The notes below the pieces were generated by a model. The model did no database searches. It was not told the origin of the DNA and worked only from the letters and a program-made list of their open reading frames with translations. The position numbers and the translations under genes are program-made. From Simplicispira psychrophila DSM 11588 (GTDB lineage: Bacteria > Pseudomonadota > Gammaproteobacteria > Burkholderiales > Burkholderiaceae_C): 64,000 bases of DNA. This document shows, one piece after another, positions 34,756-44,329 of the stretch. Numbering within the stretch: the first letter of the stretch is position 1; each line of letters begins with the position of its first letter. Where the stretch lies: contig NZ_JHYS01000001.1 in the NCBI RefSeq assembly GCF_000688255.1, positions 310,001 through 374,000 of the forward strand. The letters run 5' to 3'.

Positions 34756-34921
34756 GGAACTTTCTCCGTTTTTTTGATTTATTTTCTTTTGTTTTTTTAT
34801 TACTTTGATAAGAAAAAAACCCCAGATCACTTTCTGATTTTTTTCGTTCGGTGCGAAAAATAGTCCGCAGCAAGAGCAAAAGCAGGCCGAGTTCCGTCAA
34901 TAAAATCAGACCTTCAGTCAT
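34748..34921 (-). CDS. Small membrane protein between the glycosyltransferase and O-ligase genes
   Basis: A 57-residue protein that I do not recognise. The N-terminus is one strongly hydrophobic helix (LILLTELGLLLLLLRTIF) and the rest is highly charged and Lys-rich (KKTKENKSKKRRKFH), so the tail should face the cytoplasm. The ATG overlaps the stop of the glycosyltransferase gene by 4 bp (ATGA) and its own stop overlaps the start of the O-ligase gene by 8 bp, an arrangement that favours a real, coupled gene. It may be a small accessory subunit of the O-ligase (inference). Confidence 0.55.
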   Translation of the reverse strand: MTEGLILLTELGLLLLLLRTIFRTERKKSESDLGFFSYQSNKKTKENKSKKRRKFHA

Positions 34922-36087
34922 GCAAAACTCTTGAAAAGCGCCAATTGCCCTTGGGTGGTCGCATCCCATGAAAATTTCTCTGCATGCAAGCGTGTGTCTT
35001 CACGCGTGGGAAGTGCCGCCATAAGTTGGCGCCAAGCTTGCACAAGTGCTTCGGCGTCGCGCTGCCCCATCAGCACACCTGCGGCGTGCGTGCTAACTAC
35101 TTCCGGTGTTCCCCAGATATTGGTGGCAATCACCGGTGTGCCACAGGCCATGGACTCCAACAGGACATTGGCCCAGCCCTCTCGACTGGAACACAACGTT
35201 AGTGCATCGGCCGCGTTGTAGCACCACTTCAAATCTGTCTGGGCTAACACCCCGAGCCAATGCACGCGGTCTGCCACGCCCAAGCGGGTAGCCAAAGCCT
35301 GCAAGGCGGTATGTTGCGGCCCGGCACCTGCCACCAGCAGTTGCACCCCTGGCAAGGCAGGCAAGGCCTCAATGGCAAGGTGATGGCCTTTGCGTTCAAT
35401 CAGATGCCCGACCGACAGCAGGTACTGTCCGTCTTCAGGCAGACCTAACCAGCGACGCGCTGCGGAACGCGACTCAGGAGTGAAGCGCTCCAAGTCCACG
35501 CCATTACGCAAAGTGTGTAGTTTGCTGGCATCCGCCCCCAGATCATGCAGACTGTCCATCAGCGCCTGGCACACCCCAATTGAGGCGCGTGCCTGCGCCG
35601 CGGTCTGCAAAATCAACCGGCGCGGAAAAGAGTATTGGGGGATCAGATTTAAGTCGGTGCCGCGCGCAGTAACCACCAAGGGCTTGCCAAGCCAACGTGC
35701 CAGCAAGCCAGCTGCCACGCCATCTGGGTAGTAATAATGGGCATCGATCAAATCAAAATCGAATCCTTCACTCTGCAAACGACGCACGGTAGACAAGGCG
35801 CCCTGGGCCATGGTGTAAGGCGCTATATTCATGCCTATGCGGGGTAGCAGCAGGTAACGTGGATGGTGAACATCGACCCCATGGCGATGCTCAAACTGCG
35901 GGGTAGCGGCAAACTGGGCGTAATCACCAAAGCGCGGATGGGAGGAGGGAAACCAGGGCACGGGTGCCACCACCTTGGCCTGAACTTCCCCTGTCTTGAG
36001 CAATTCACGCAGACGGGTTTCTACAAAAATACCATGTATCGGCCGCACTGAACTGGGATAAAGCGAGGAGAACAGCAATATCTTCAT
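34918..36087 (-). CDS. Glycosyltransferase family 4 protein
   Basis: A 389-residue GT-B retaining glycosyltransferase, starting MKILLFSSLYPSS with the conserved GIFVETRLREL. The nucleotide-sugar site shows LRNGVDLERF, VGHLIERKGHHLAIEALPAL and the E-x7-E motif in SSREGWANVLLESMACGTPVIA. No membrane helix is present; it should act at the cytoplasmic membrane face. The ATG at 36087 is preferred to an upstream codon at 36126. It is followed by the small membrane-protein gene with a 4-bp overlap and preceded by wecC (68 bp). The donor sugar cannot be told; the wecBC neighbourhood makes ManNAcA one candidate. Confidence 0.9.
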   Translation of the reverse strand: MKILLFSSLYPSSVRPIHGIFVETRLRELLKTGEVQAKVVAPVPWFPSSHPRFGDYAQFAATPQFEHRHGVDVHHPRYLLLPRIGMNIAPYTMAQGALSTVRRLQSEGFDFDLIDAHYYYPDGVAAGLLARWLGKPLVVTARGTDLNLIPQYSFPRRLILQTAAQARASIGVCQALMDSLHDLGADASKLHTLRNGVDLERFTPESRSAARRWLGLPEDGQYLLSVGHLIERKGHHLAIEALPALPGVQLLVAGAGPQHTALQALATRLGVADRVHWLGVLAQTDLKWCYNAADALTLCSSREGWANVLLESMACGTPVIATNIWGTPEVVSTHAAGVLMGQRDAEALVQAWRQLMAALPTREDTRLHAEKFSWDATTQGQLALFKSFA

Positions 36088-36155
36088 AGGTGTGCCCCTT
36101 ATTGCCAATAAATCCAATAGAACCAATAAATTAAGCTTTTAAAGCATGGTAACTT

Positions 36156-37376
36156 TCAGCGCAAAACACCTTTGGTATCAATGACTACTTTATCTTTGAT
36201 GATTTGAGAGTCAATTTCTGTAAATTCGTGGTGATCCACTAGCAGCAACAAGATATCAGATTTTTTCAGCACCTCCTTTAGATCATGCAATGGGAAAGGC
36301 ACCTTGTGAGAGGCCACATTGGGATCACACACCATCACAGTACCAATATTTGCATCCAACAGCGTCTTGACTATATCCATAGACGGTGATTCACGCAGGT
36401 CATCAATATTAGATTTGAAAGTAATGCCCAAGCAACCAATCACTGGATCCTTGAACCGTGCTGCCTTGCAACGCACCTTATCAATCACCCACTGCGGTTT
36501 TGCATCGTTGACCTCGCGGGCAGTGCGTATCAAGCGCGCCTCTTCGGGCGCGCTGGACACAATGAACCAGGGATCCACCGCAATGCAATGCCCACCCACG
36601 CCTGGTCCTGGCTGCAAAATATTGACGCGCGGATGGCGATTGGCCAAAGCAATGGTTTCCCATACATTGATTCCCAGGCGATCACAAATTACCGATAATT
36701 CATTTGCAAAAGCAATATTCACGTCACGAAATGAATTTTCTACCAGCTTGGATAATTCAGCCGTACGGCTATCCGTTTCTAGAATGGCACCATTGCAAAA
36801 TGTTTTATACAAGGTACGGGCCTTGATCATGGCTGCCTTGGTGGTTCCGCCAATAATCCGATCGTTATCTACCAATTCACGCAGTATCTGACCTGGAAGT
36901 ACCCGCTCGGGACAGTGCGCAGTGTGCACCCGGCCCTCTAGGTCAGGACGCAAGGAACGAATGATGTTTTCAACTACTTCGGTAGTGCCCACCGGGGAGG
37001 TGGACTCCAAGATGACCAGATTTTCTGCACGTAAATAAGGCGCAATGGCGTGGGCTGCGGCTTCGATGTGCGACAAATCAGGGGCTTTGGCATTGCCCTC
37101 CTCACTCTTGAATGGTGTCGGCACCGCCAAAATGAAGGTATCAGCCTCTTCTGGCGTTAGCGAGGCACGCAGGTTACCGCTATTGACGGCGGAACGCACC
37201 AGCAGATCCAGGTCAGGCTCGACAATGTGGATATGTCCCGAATTGATGGTATTGACCGCCGACTCGTTGATGTCCACCCCCAGCACAGTATGCCCTTTGG
37301 TAGCCAGCATGGAGGCGGTGGGCAGGCCGATATAGCCCAGTCCCATCACCACGATTTTTTGTAGTTCGCGCGCCAT
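36156..37376 (-). CDS. wecC: UDP-N-acetyl-D-mannosaminuronic acid dehydrogenase
   Basis: A 406-residue UDP-sugar dehydrogenase of the WecC type that oxidises UDP-ManNAc to UDP-ManNAcA. Rossmann motif VMGLGYIGLPTASMLA; catalytic Cys in GVGGHCIAVDPWF; LESTSPVGTTE and LGITFKSNIDDLRESPS. It lies next to wecB, its substrate supplier, with an abutting stop and start: the wecB stop is at 37377 and the wecC ATG at 37376. UDP-GlcNAc-6-dehydrogenase activity is the alternative, but the wecB partner supports ManNAcA. It makes the polymer likely to contain an N-acetylated hexosaminuronic acid. Confidence 0.92.
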   Translation of the reverse strand: MARELQKIVVMGLGYIGLPTASMLATKGHTVLGVDINESAVNTINSGHIHIVEPDLDLLVRSAVNSGNLRASLTPEEADTFILAVPTPFKSEEGNAKAPDLSHIEAAAHAIAPYLRAENLVILESTSPVGTTEVVENIIRSLRPDLEGRVHTAHCPERVLPGQILRELVDNDRIIGGTTKAAMIKARTLYKTFCNGAILETDSRTAELSKLVENSFRDVNIAFANELSVICDRLGINVWETIALANRHPRVNILQPGPGVGGHCIAVDPWFIVSSAPEEARLIRTAREVNDAKPQWVIDKVRCKAARFKDPVIGCLGITFKSNIDDLRESPSMDIVKTLLDANIGTVMVCDPNVASHKVPFPLHDLKEVLKKSDILLLLVDHHEFTEIDSQIIKDKVVIDTKGVLR

Positions 37377-38516
37377 TTACATTGCTCCTTGAATGCTCAA
37401 CATGACAGCCGCGATCCGCTGCGCGGCCGTGCCATCGCCATAAGGGTTGTGTGCCCTTGACATCTGGGCGTATGCCTCTGCGTCGTGCAGCAAGCGGCGT
37501 GCTTCACCGACGATTTTTTCACGCGACGTGCCTACCAGCAGCACGGTTCCGGCATCGACTGCCTCGGGCCGCTCGGTCGTTTCGCGCATCACTAGTACCG
37601 GCTTGCCTAACGAGGGGGCTTCTTCTTGCACGCCACCCGAATCAGTAATAATCAGATACGCCCGGTCCATCAGATACACAAAAGGCAAATAATCAACCGG
37701 ATCGATCAAATGCACGTTATCGAGCTGGCGTTTGGCCAAAATATCTGCGACGGGCTGACGCACGTTGGGATTAAGGTGCACCGGATACAAAATCTCCGCA
37801 TCGCGGTGCTCAGCGGCAATATCTGCCAAAGCATTGCAAATATTTTCAAAGCCAGCACCAAAATTTTCCCTCCGGTGTCCCGTGACAAGAATCAGGCGAC
37901 GTGCAGCGCTCAGGAAAGCAAAGCGCTCTTGGAGCGTTTGTTGCGTTTGTGTGTCCTGACGCATTTTTTTTACCACTGCCAATAAAGCATCAATCACAGT
38001 ATTACCAGTGACGTGAATGGTTTCTGGCGCCACGCCCTCGTGCAGCAGATGGGCTTGGGCGGCGGTGGTGGGCGCGAAATGGATATCGGCAAGCACGCTG
38101 GTCAGGCGCCGGTTCATTTCTTCCGGGTAAGGCGCGCGTTTGTTGCCCGTGCGCAGACCGGCCTCGACATGTCCAACAGGCACCTGGGCGTAGAAAGCTG
38201 CCAGGCTGGCAGCCAGTGTGGTGGTGGTGTCGCCATGCACCAGTACCCAGTCCGGTTTTTCTTGCTGCAAAACGGTTTTCAAACCGCTGAGGATATTGGT
38301 AGTGATATCGGACAGATCCTGCCCGGCTTTCATGATATTGAGATCGTATTGCGGCTCAATATCAAACAGCTGTAAGACCTGATCGAGCATTTCTCGGTGC
38401 TGTGCGGTCACACACACCACGGTCTCTATTTTCCCAGCCAAGGCCTGTAACGCTTTCACCAGCGGCGCCATCTTGATGGCTTCGGGGCGGGTGCCAAAAA
38501 CAAGCATGACTTTCAT
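37377..38516 (-). CDS. wecB: UDP-N-acetylglucosamine 2-epimerase (non-hydrolysing)
   Basis: A 379-residue WecB-type epimerase interconverting UDP-GlcNAc and UDP-ManNAc. Conserved segments: [20 protein letters not shown] at the N-terminus, [42 protein letters not shown] and [23 protein letters not shown]. The length is typical. It overlaps the upstream glycosyltransferase gene by 4 bp and abuts wecC, so all three are translationally linked. Confidence 0.96.
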   Translation of the reverse strand: MKVMLVFGTRPEAIKMAPLVKALQALAGKIETVVCVTAQHREMLDQVLQLFDIEPQYDLNIMKAGQDLSDITTNILSGLKTVLQQEKPDWVLVHGDTTTTLAASLAAFYAQVPVGHVEAGLRTGNKRAPYPEEMNRRLTSVLADIHFAPTTAAQAHLLHEGVAPETIHVTGNTVIDALLAVVKKMRQDTQTQQTLQERFAFLSAARRLILVTGHRRENFGAGFENICNALADIAAEHRDAEILYPVHLNPNVRQPVADILAKRQLDNVHLIDPVDYLPFVYLMDRAYLIITDSGGVQEEAPSLGKPVLVMRETTERPEAVDAGTVLLVGTSREKIVGEARRLLHDAEAYAQMSRAHNPYGDGTAAQRIAAVMLSIQGAM

Positions 38517-39727
38517 GACGAAAACTCCCTGGTGACGGCTTCGTAAACGGCTTGGTAATGGAAAGCACTGTTGCGCCAGTTTCTGACCGACTCGACAAAG
38601 TGGCGCCCGTTGGCCCGCAACGCCGGCCAGTGTTCAGGATGCGCCAGCAGGTCGAGCAAAGCGGCGGTCAGTGCCTGGGGGTCGTCGGCCTTGAACAAAA
38701 TGCCTGTTTTCTGGTGCTCCACCAGTTCCCGGTGCCCACCCACATCGGAGGCGACAAACAACTGGCCCTGCGCCATGGCTTCCAGCGGTTTGAGCGGAGT
38801 CACCAGTTCCGTCAGGCGCATGGAGTGCCGGGGATAAGCCAGCACATCCACCAGGGCGTAGTAGCGCTGCACGTCGGCATGGGGGACGCGCCCCGTGAAG
38901 ACGACATGCTGTTGCAATTGCAGCTCTTGCACCCGTGCTTTGAGCGCTGCCTCTTGCGGCCCGCCGCCGACCAAGAGCAGACATGCATCAGGGCGCACGC
39001 GCAGCAGGCCCGGCAGAGCCGAAATGAGCAGATCCAGCCCTTCGTAGGCATAAAAGGAGCCAATGAATCCAATCACAGTGCGCCCTGTCAGTCCCCACTG
39101 CTGGCGCAATGCCGGATCGGCGGCCAGCGCCAGTGGGAAGGTATTTACGTCCACGGCATTGGCAATGACGGTGACTTTGCTCTGGGGCACCCCGCGCGCC
39201 ACGATGTCGGCACGCAATCCCTCGCAAATCGTGAACACATGCGCGGCTTGGCGTATGGCGTATGTTTCCAGGGCGCGTGTCAGTCGGTAGCGCAAACTGC
39301 CCTCCTGTGTGCTGCCATGGTCCACTGCAGCGTCTTCCCAGAAAGCACGTATTTCATAGACCACCGGAATCCCCAGCTTGCGACCGACTTTCAAGGCGGG
39401 CAACGCATTCAAGACCGGGGAGTGGACGTGGAGGACGTCGGGTTGCAGGCGACGTGCCACGGCTTCTAGGCGGTGCCCGAGTTTTTGCATCAGCAGCCAT
39501 TCCCCCAGCGCCGGCCACCGCGCCAAAGCACCCTGTACGGGAGCCGTGCGCTGAAAGACAAAACCTTCTATTTCTTCTTCCTGCTGCGCGGTGGCGCCCT
39601 GCTTTGGCGACGTCAGATGGTGGGTTTCCCAACCTAATGCACGCTGCTCGCGCAGCAGTGAAACCGTGCGAAAGGTATAACCGCTGTGCAAGGGTATGGA
39701 ATGATCCAGAATATGCAAAGTGCGCAT
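38513..39727 (-). CDS. TIGR04063-type XrtA system glycosyltransferase
   Basis: A 404-residue family 4 GT-B glycosyltransferase. The start [21 protein letters not shown] and [16 protein letters not shown] are features I associate with the TIGR04063 group restricted to exosortase A loci. Sugar-nucleotide motifs: [31 protein letters not shown] and the region [23 protein letters not shown]. Cytosolic, acting on the lipid-linked repeat unit. Overlaps wecB by 4 bp. Confidence 0.9.
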   Translation of the reverse strand: MRTLHILDHSIPLHSGYTFRTVSLLREQRALGWETHHLTSPKQGATAQQEEEIEGFVFQRTAPVQGALARWPALGEWLLMQKLGHRLEAVARRLQPDVLHVHSPVLNALPALKVGRKLGIPVVYEIRAFWEDAAVDHGSTQEGSLRYRLTRALETYAIRQAAHVFTICEGLRADIVARGVPQSKVTVIANAVDVNTFPLALAADPALRQQWGLTGRTVIGFIGSFYAYEGLDLLISALPGLLRVRPDACLLLVGGGPQEAALKARVQELQLQQHVVFTGRVPHADVQRYYALVDVLAYPRHSMRLTELVTPLKPLEAMAQGQLFVASDVGGHRELVEHQKTGILFKADDPQALTAALLDLLAHPEHWPALRANGRHFVESVRNWRNSAFHYQAVYEAVTREFSS

Positions 39728-39768
39728 AAATACTCAGAAAAACGACTTGAAACTATTATTAATTGTTA

Positions 39769-41235
39769 TTAATTGTTATGCAGCCTGAGTAAGTTACTAC
39801 CCAACGCATCCCATACCGTAGACTCCAAACCTTCAGGTTTTCCGAGTGCAATCCAACTACCCAGCAACCAGACAGAGTAGAAGCACGCACCGACCATAAT
39901 ACTGATGAAAAGTTGAATTCCATCATCCTGTCTCATTTTCAGTACATGAGTTACTATAAAATACATGAAAACTGAGCCAACCAAAGGGCGGCCTATTGAT
40001 AGTAATAATTTATCAAGTTCTATATTGCAATGCCTTCTAGCACTGAAAGACAGCACGACAGAATTCGCCAGACTCGCCAGCAAGCGTGCAATACCCATGC
40101 CCATCAAATAAAAATGTGGCACCAATATCAAAGACGCCGCCACAAATACCGCAAACTCAATCCATGAAACGGTATTCATAATCCGGGTATGTCCACGTAA
40201 AAACAGCAAGGCCGTGAGCGGATTCAGGGCAAACTGCGCACTTCCAACCAAGGCAAAAAGCGCCACGAAGGGCGCTGCATCCAACCATTTGTCTCCCAAG
40301 ACAAAATGGGTAAAAGGCAGTGCGATGGCTGCCATGCCAAACCCCATCGGCAACGTGATGGCATTGACTGCTGCCAATGTCTTGAGCACCGCGTTGTTGG
40401 TACGCGGCACATCTGCCTGAATGGAAGAGAGCACCGGCAAGAAGGCACGCATCATGGAGGGGCCCAGTTGGCCCACAGGCAGGCGTCCCAGATCAGAGCC
40501 GGTGTGATACAGGCCGAAGTCACCGGTAGACCCAATGCGCCCCGCCGCCACTTCGTCGCTGTTGCGCAGCAAAAAATTGCCCACTCCCGCCAGCATCAGC
40601 CATTTGGTGACACCCCAAATTTCACCCATCTTGCTGGTCTCCCATCGGGGACGATAAGGATGCAGCAGGTAGCTCAATGCCAGTCCGGCCAGGTAACCCG
40701 TGGCGATACCGATCACCAGTGCCCGGTAATCGCGCAAAAAATAGCCGGCCACCAAGGTGGCCACCACGCTCAGCAGCTTGGAGAGGACGTTTACCCGAAA
40801 CTCCACAGAAAACTGGAATGCTTTCTGTGCCAAGGTCAGCCCGATGTTTTCAGCTCCGCCCAGGGCGACACAAGCGGCCAGCACCCACAACACCGGCTGC
40901 ACACGCGGCTCGACGAAATAGGCCGCCGCCAAAGGCGACGCCACCAGCAAAAGCAGCGCCACGCCCAAACTCTGCAAAATACGCAACGTCCAGGCCGAGT
41001 TGATTTCACTGGTGCTGACTTCTCCTTTACGCAGCAAGGCGGCGGTCGCGCCAAAATCCATCAATGCCTGGATCAAACCGACGATCAGCATGGCCATGGC
41101 CACCAGCCCGTAGTCTGCCGGCAGCAAAAGACGCGCCATGATGACCGTGTTGAGAAAGCCAATCCCCTTGATGGACCAGCGCGTGCCGACAGCCCACAAG
41201 GCGCCCTTGATCAACGTGCGTTTAGGGCTGTTCAT
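39769..41235 (-). CDS. Wzx-like polysaccharide flippase
   Basis: A 488-residue polytopic membrane protein with about 12-14 hydrophobic helices, of the oligosaccharide flippase / polysaccharide transport family (MVF superfamily). N-terminus KGALWAVGTRWSIKGIGFLNTVIMARLLLPADYGLVAMA is typical. It should move undecaprenyl-linked repeat units across the cytoplasmic membrane for polymerisation, which fits a Wzx/Wzy-type route with the O-ligase-like protein and the Wzz-like protein. It is 18 bp downstream of the neighbouring glycosyltransferase gene. The 3' part is AT-richer than the 5' part. Confidence 0.9.
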   Translation of the reverse strand: MNSPKRTLIKGALWAVGTRWSIKGIGFLNTVIMARLLLPADYGLVAMAMLIVGLIQALMDFGATAALLRKGEVSTSEINSAWTLRILQSLGVALLLLVASPLAAAYFVEPRVQPVLWVLAACVALGGAENIGLTLAQKAFQFSVEFRVNVLSKLLSVVATLVAGYFLRDYRALVIGIATGYLAGLALSYLLHPYRPRWETSKMGEIWGVTKWLMLAGVGNFLLRNSDEVAAGRIGSTGDFGLYHTGSDLGRLPVGQLGPSMMRAFLPVLSSIQADVPRTNNAVLKTLAAVNAITLPMGFGMAAIALPFTHFVLGDKWLDAAPFVALFALVGSAQFALNPLTALLFLRGHTRIMNTVSWIEFAVFVAASLILVPHFYLMGMGIARLLASLANSVVLSFSARRHCNIELDKLLLSIGRPLVGSVFMYFIVTHVLKMRQDDGIQLFISIMVGACFYSVWLLGSWIALGKPEGLESTVWDALGSNLLRLHNN

Positions 41236-41253
41236 GCCGTCTCCACAACCCTG

Positions 41254-42381
41254 TCATAGCGTTCCTAGGTCTGCGGCATGGCCGTCAAAGACCTGCTTCC
41301 ATTGCGCAGTCATGTGTTTTTTTGAATAGGCAGCGCGGACTTTGTCCTGCCCTGCCTGCGCCCATTGGGGCCACAGGGTCTGGCAGTCCAGCACCTGGAG
41401 CAGTTGCGCTGCAAATGCGGCATCGTCAGGCGCACACAAGTTGTCCGGTGACACACTGGCCAAAACGGCCCCCACATCGCCGACCCGGGTCGCCACCACC
41501 GGCATACCGACAGCCATGGCTTCGAGCAAAGCCAGAGGCAATTGTTCGGTATCCGAGGACAGGGCAAACAGATCCAACGTCACCAGATGGGCCAACGGAT
41601 CTGCCAGGTAACCGGTAAATTCCACCTTGTCTTCCATCCCTAGATCGCACACCAGCTTTTGCAGTTCGGCGTGCAAGGGGCCGTCACCGACGATGCTCAA
41701 GTGACTGGGGTAGCGCTTCTGTATCTGGGCAAACGCACGGATCAGGCGGGCAATATTCTTCTCCGGGCGCAGTCCGGCCACGGTGCCAATACGCAACACC
41801 GCCAGGGGATTGGCTGTGGCCGGCGGACAGCGCAACCCATTCGGTACGTCCACGCCATTGCGCACAAACACTACCCGGTGGGCCGGAATTTTCCAGGTGC
41901 TGCGTGCCAGGCGCTCCAGATTGCGCGAGGCGACCACCACCTGCAGGCCGTTCAGTGCCAGCAGCACCCGCCGCATCCAGACGCGCCGGGGGAGCTGGCC
42001 CTGCGCTTCATCGGGCCCAAAACCGTCTTCCACATGCACCTGCGGGCACACCCGAGGACAGTTGGCCGCCGCCCATTCAATTGCACCCCAGTTGTACGAG
42101 AGCAGCAGATCCGGTTGCATCCGTCGCAAAATGGTGCGAAATAAACGGCGATTGGCCAAAGCCCCGCCCTTGATGACCGGCACCGACACCGGCTCCCACA
42201 GCACGCCTGGGGCCAGTCCCGCACCGGCATCAAAGCAGTTGTCCATAGCCATCACGACATGGCGGTAGCCCGGGCCGAGCGCATTGGCTAATTGAACGAA
42301 TCGTGCCTGCGCGCCCCCGAGACTGAAAGTGGAGAAGGCGTGCAAAAGCACCCGGGCGCCGCATGTACCGTTCTGTGTCAT
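41254..42381 (-). CDS. Glycosyltransferase family 4 protein
   Basis: A 375-residue GT-B glycosyltransferase. The N-terminal loop HAFSTFSLGGAQARFVQLANAL fits the acceptor-side glycine loop; the donor domain shows VRNGVDVPNG, GTVAGLRPEKNIARLIRAFA and the E-x7-E region SSDTEQLPLALLEAMAVGMPVVA. No TM segment is present. The gene lies between the amidotransferase gene (2 bp) and the flippase gene (18 bp), all on the minus strand. It does not obviously match one of the named exosortase A glycosyltransferase groups. Confidence 0.88.
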   Translation of the reverse strand: MTQNGTCGARVLLHAFSTFSLGGAQARFVQLANALGPGYRHVVMAMDNCFDAGAGLAPGVLWEPVSVPVIKGGALANRRLFRTILRRMQPDLLLSYNWGAIEWAAANCPRVCPQVHVEDGFGPDEAQGQLPRRVWMRRVLLALNGLQVVVASRNLERLARSTWKIPAHRVVFVRNGVDVPNGLRCPPATANPLAVLRIGTVAGLRPEKNIARLIRAFAQIQKRYPSHLSIVGDGPLHAELQKLVCDLGMEDKVEFTGYLADPLAHLVTLDLFALSSDTEQLPLALLEAMAVGMPVVATRVGDVGAVLASVSPDNLCAPDDAAFAAQLLQVLDCQTLWPQWAQAGQDKVRAAYSKKHMTAQWKQVFDGHAADLGTL

Positions 42382-42383
42382 GC

Positions 42384-44327
42384 CTAAGCCTCTCTGACGT
42401 GGAGCGCCAATCCCGCCACAGCAGGTTCAGGCACCGGCTCATGCAGCCGCAAAAATGCATCAAACATGATCAGCATCCACAGCACGGTGGAATGATCGTG
42501 TCGGCCCGTCAGGTGCTGCGTGACCAGGCTCTGCAGCGTGGCCGGGTTGAAATAACCCGAGTCGAGCATGCGCGTACTCAGCACCGAGGCACGCATACGC
42601 GGCTGCAGCGGGCCACGCAGCCAACTTGCCAAGGGCACTGAAAAGCCCATCTTGGGCCGGTACAAAACGTCGTGGGGCAGCAGCGGCTCAAACGCTTTCT
42701 TGAACACATATTTGCCTTCGCCACCGTGGAGTTTCAGGTGGCTGGGCAAGGTCGCCAGCCATTCAATCAGCAGGTGGTCCATCAAAGGCTCACGCACCTC
42801 CAGCGCGTGCGCCATGCTGGCCCGATCCACCTTGGTGTTGATGTCGCCAGCCATCCAGGTTTTGTAGTCCAGGTACTGGATCAGGCCGAGCGGGTCGTGC
42901 GTCTGGGCGTTTTTGGCGTGCTGGCGCAAGACATCCAGGGCGGTGTAGTCGCCCAGACTGCGCAGGAAGGTCGGCGAAAACAGCGCTCCGCGTTGCTGCG
43001 TGCTCAGGCGCGACACGCTGTGGTGGTAGGCCTGCACGCTGTCCATGGCCATGGCCTGCAAGGTGGTCTTGGCACGCAGCGGGCGCGGCGCCCAGTCGGC
43101 CTTGGGATACAGCGCGCCGAGAGCACTGAAGACGGGCCGGCGCAGACCATGCGGCAGGTAATTGCGCGCGCGCTCTTCGGCCAGGTGCATGCGGTAGCGC
43201 CGGTAGCCACCCAGGCTCTCGTCGCCGCCATCGCCCGACAACGCCACGGTGACGTGCTGGCGCGCCATCTGGCAGACACGGTAGGTCGGCAGGGCTGAGC
43301 TGTCGGCAAACGGCTCGTCATAGAGCCAGGCCAGGGTGTCGATGAGGTCAAAGTCGTCCGCGCTCACCACCTCCAGTCGATGGTCGGTGTGGTAGCGCTG
43401 TGCCACCTGCTGGGCAAAGGCGGTTTCGTTCACGCGTGGGTCATCAAAGCCGATGGTGCAGGTGTGCACCGGCGTGTCCGACAGCCCGGCCATGGTGGCG
43501 ACGATGGCACTGGAATCGACGCCGCCGGACAAGAACGCCCCCAGCGGCACGTCGGCCACCATGCGCAGGCGCACCGACTCACGCACCCGCTCGCGCAACT
43601 CGACCTCGGCGTCGGCCAGCGACACCGGGTTGTCGTGGGTGAAGTGCACGTCCCAATACGGCTGCGGCTGCGGCTGCACCGGTTCACCGCGGTGCAGTGT
43701 CAGCGTGTGGGCCGGCGGCAATTTGTGCGCGCTGCGGTAAATGCAGCGCGGATCGGGCACATAGCCGAAAGAAAAATAGTCTTCCACCGCCAGCGGATCG
43801 ATGTCGCGGACAAAACCGGGGTGCGCTGTCAGCACCTTGAGTTCCGAGCCAAAAATAAAGCTGCCATCGGGCAACCAGGCGTAGTGCAGCGGCTTGACGC
43901 CCAGGCGGTCACGCGCCAGAAACAGCGTTTGCTGGTGGCTGTCCCACAAGGCAAAGGCAAACATGCCACGCAGGCGCTGGATGCAAGTTGCGCCCCAAGC
44001 CTGCCAGGCGTGGACGATGACTTCGGTGTCGCTGCGCGTGCGGAAGTGGTAGCCCAGCGCCTGCAGTTCAGGCACCAGTTCACGGTAGTTGTAGATCTCG
44101 CCGTTGAAGACGATGCCGACCGTGCCGTCGGCATTGAACAGCGGCTGCTGGCCAGTGGCCAGGTCAATGACGGACAGACGCCGGTGGCCCAGGGCCAGGC
44201 CCGGCTCCAAGTACACGTCGTCTTCGTCGGGGCCGCGGTGGGCCTGGATATTGTTGATGCGCCGCGCCAGTGCCGGCGCAAAACTGCGCGTGCCCTGGGG
44301 ATCGAAAAGGCCGGAAATACCGCACAT
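42384..44327 (-). CDS. XrtA/PEP-CTERM system amidotransferase (asparagine synthase-like)
   Basis: A 647-residue glutamine-dependent amidotransferase. The N-terminal Ntn domain begins MCGISGLFDP with the nucleophile Cys2; the ATP-pyrophosphatase domain has LSGGVDSSAIVATMA, DEPFADSSALPTY and LSGDGGDESLGGYRRY. The family is asparagine synthase B-like, but the copy next to xrtA belongs to the exosortase A-associated group, thought to amidate a carboxyl group of the exopolysaccharide or its precursor rather than to make asparagine. With two uronic-acid pathways in the locus this is plausible. It follows xrtA by 2 bp. Confidence 0.93.
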   Translation of the reverse strand: MCGISGLFDPQGTRSFAPALARRINNIQAHRGPDEDDVYLEPGLALGHRRLSVIDLATGQQPLFNADGTVGIVFNGEIYNYRELVPELQALGYHFRTRSDTEVIVHAWQAWGATCIQRLRGMFAFALWDSHQQTLFLARDRLGVKPLHYAWLPDGSFIFGSELKVLTAHPGFVRDIDPLAVEDYFSFGYVPDPRCIYRSAHKLPPAHTLTLHRGEPVQPQPQPYWDVHFTHDNPVSLADAEVELRERVRESVRLRMVADVPLGAFLSGGVDSSAIVATMAGLSDTPVHTCTIGFDDPRVNETAFAQQVAQRYHTDHRLEVVSADDFDLIDTLAWLYDEPFADSSALPTYRVCQMARQHVTVALSGDGGDESLGGYRRYRMHLAEERARNYLPHGLRRPVFSALGALYPKADWAPRPLRAKTTLQAMAMDSVQAYHHSVSRLSTQQRGALFSPTFLRSLGDYTALDVLRQHAKNAQTHDPLGLIQYLDYKTWMAGDINTKVDRASMAHALEVREPLMDHLLIEWLATLPSHLKLHGGEGKYVFKKAFEPLLPHDVLYRPKMGFSVPLASWLRGPLQPRMRASVLSTRMLDSGYFNPATLQSLVTQHLTGRHDHSTVLWMLIMFDAFLRLHEPVPEPAVAGLALHVREA

Positions 44328-44329
44328 GG

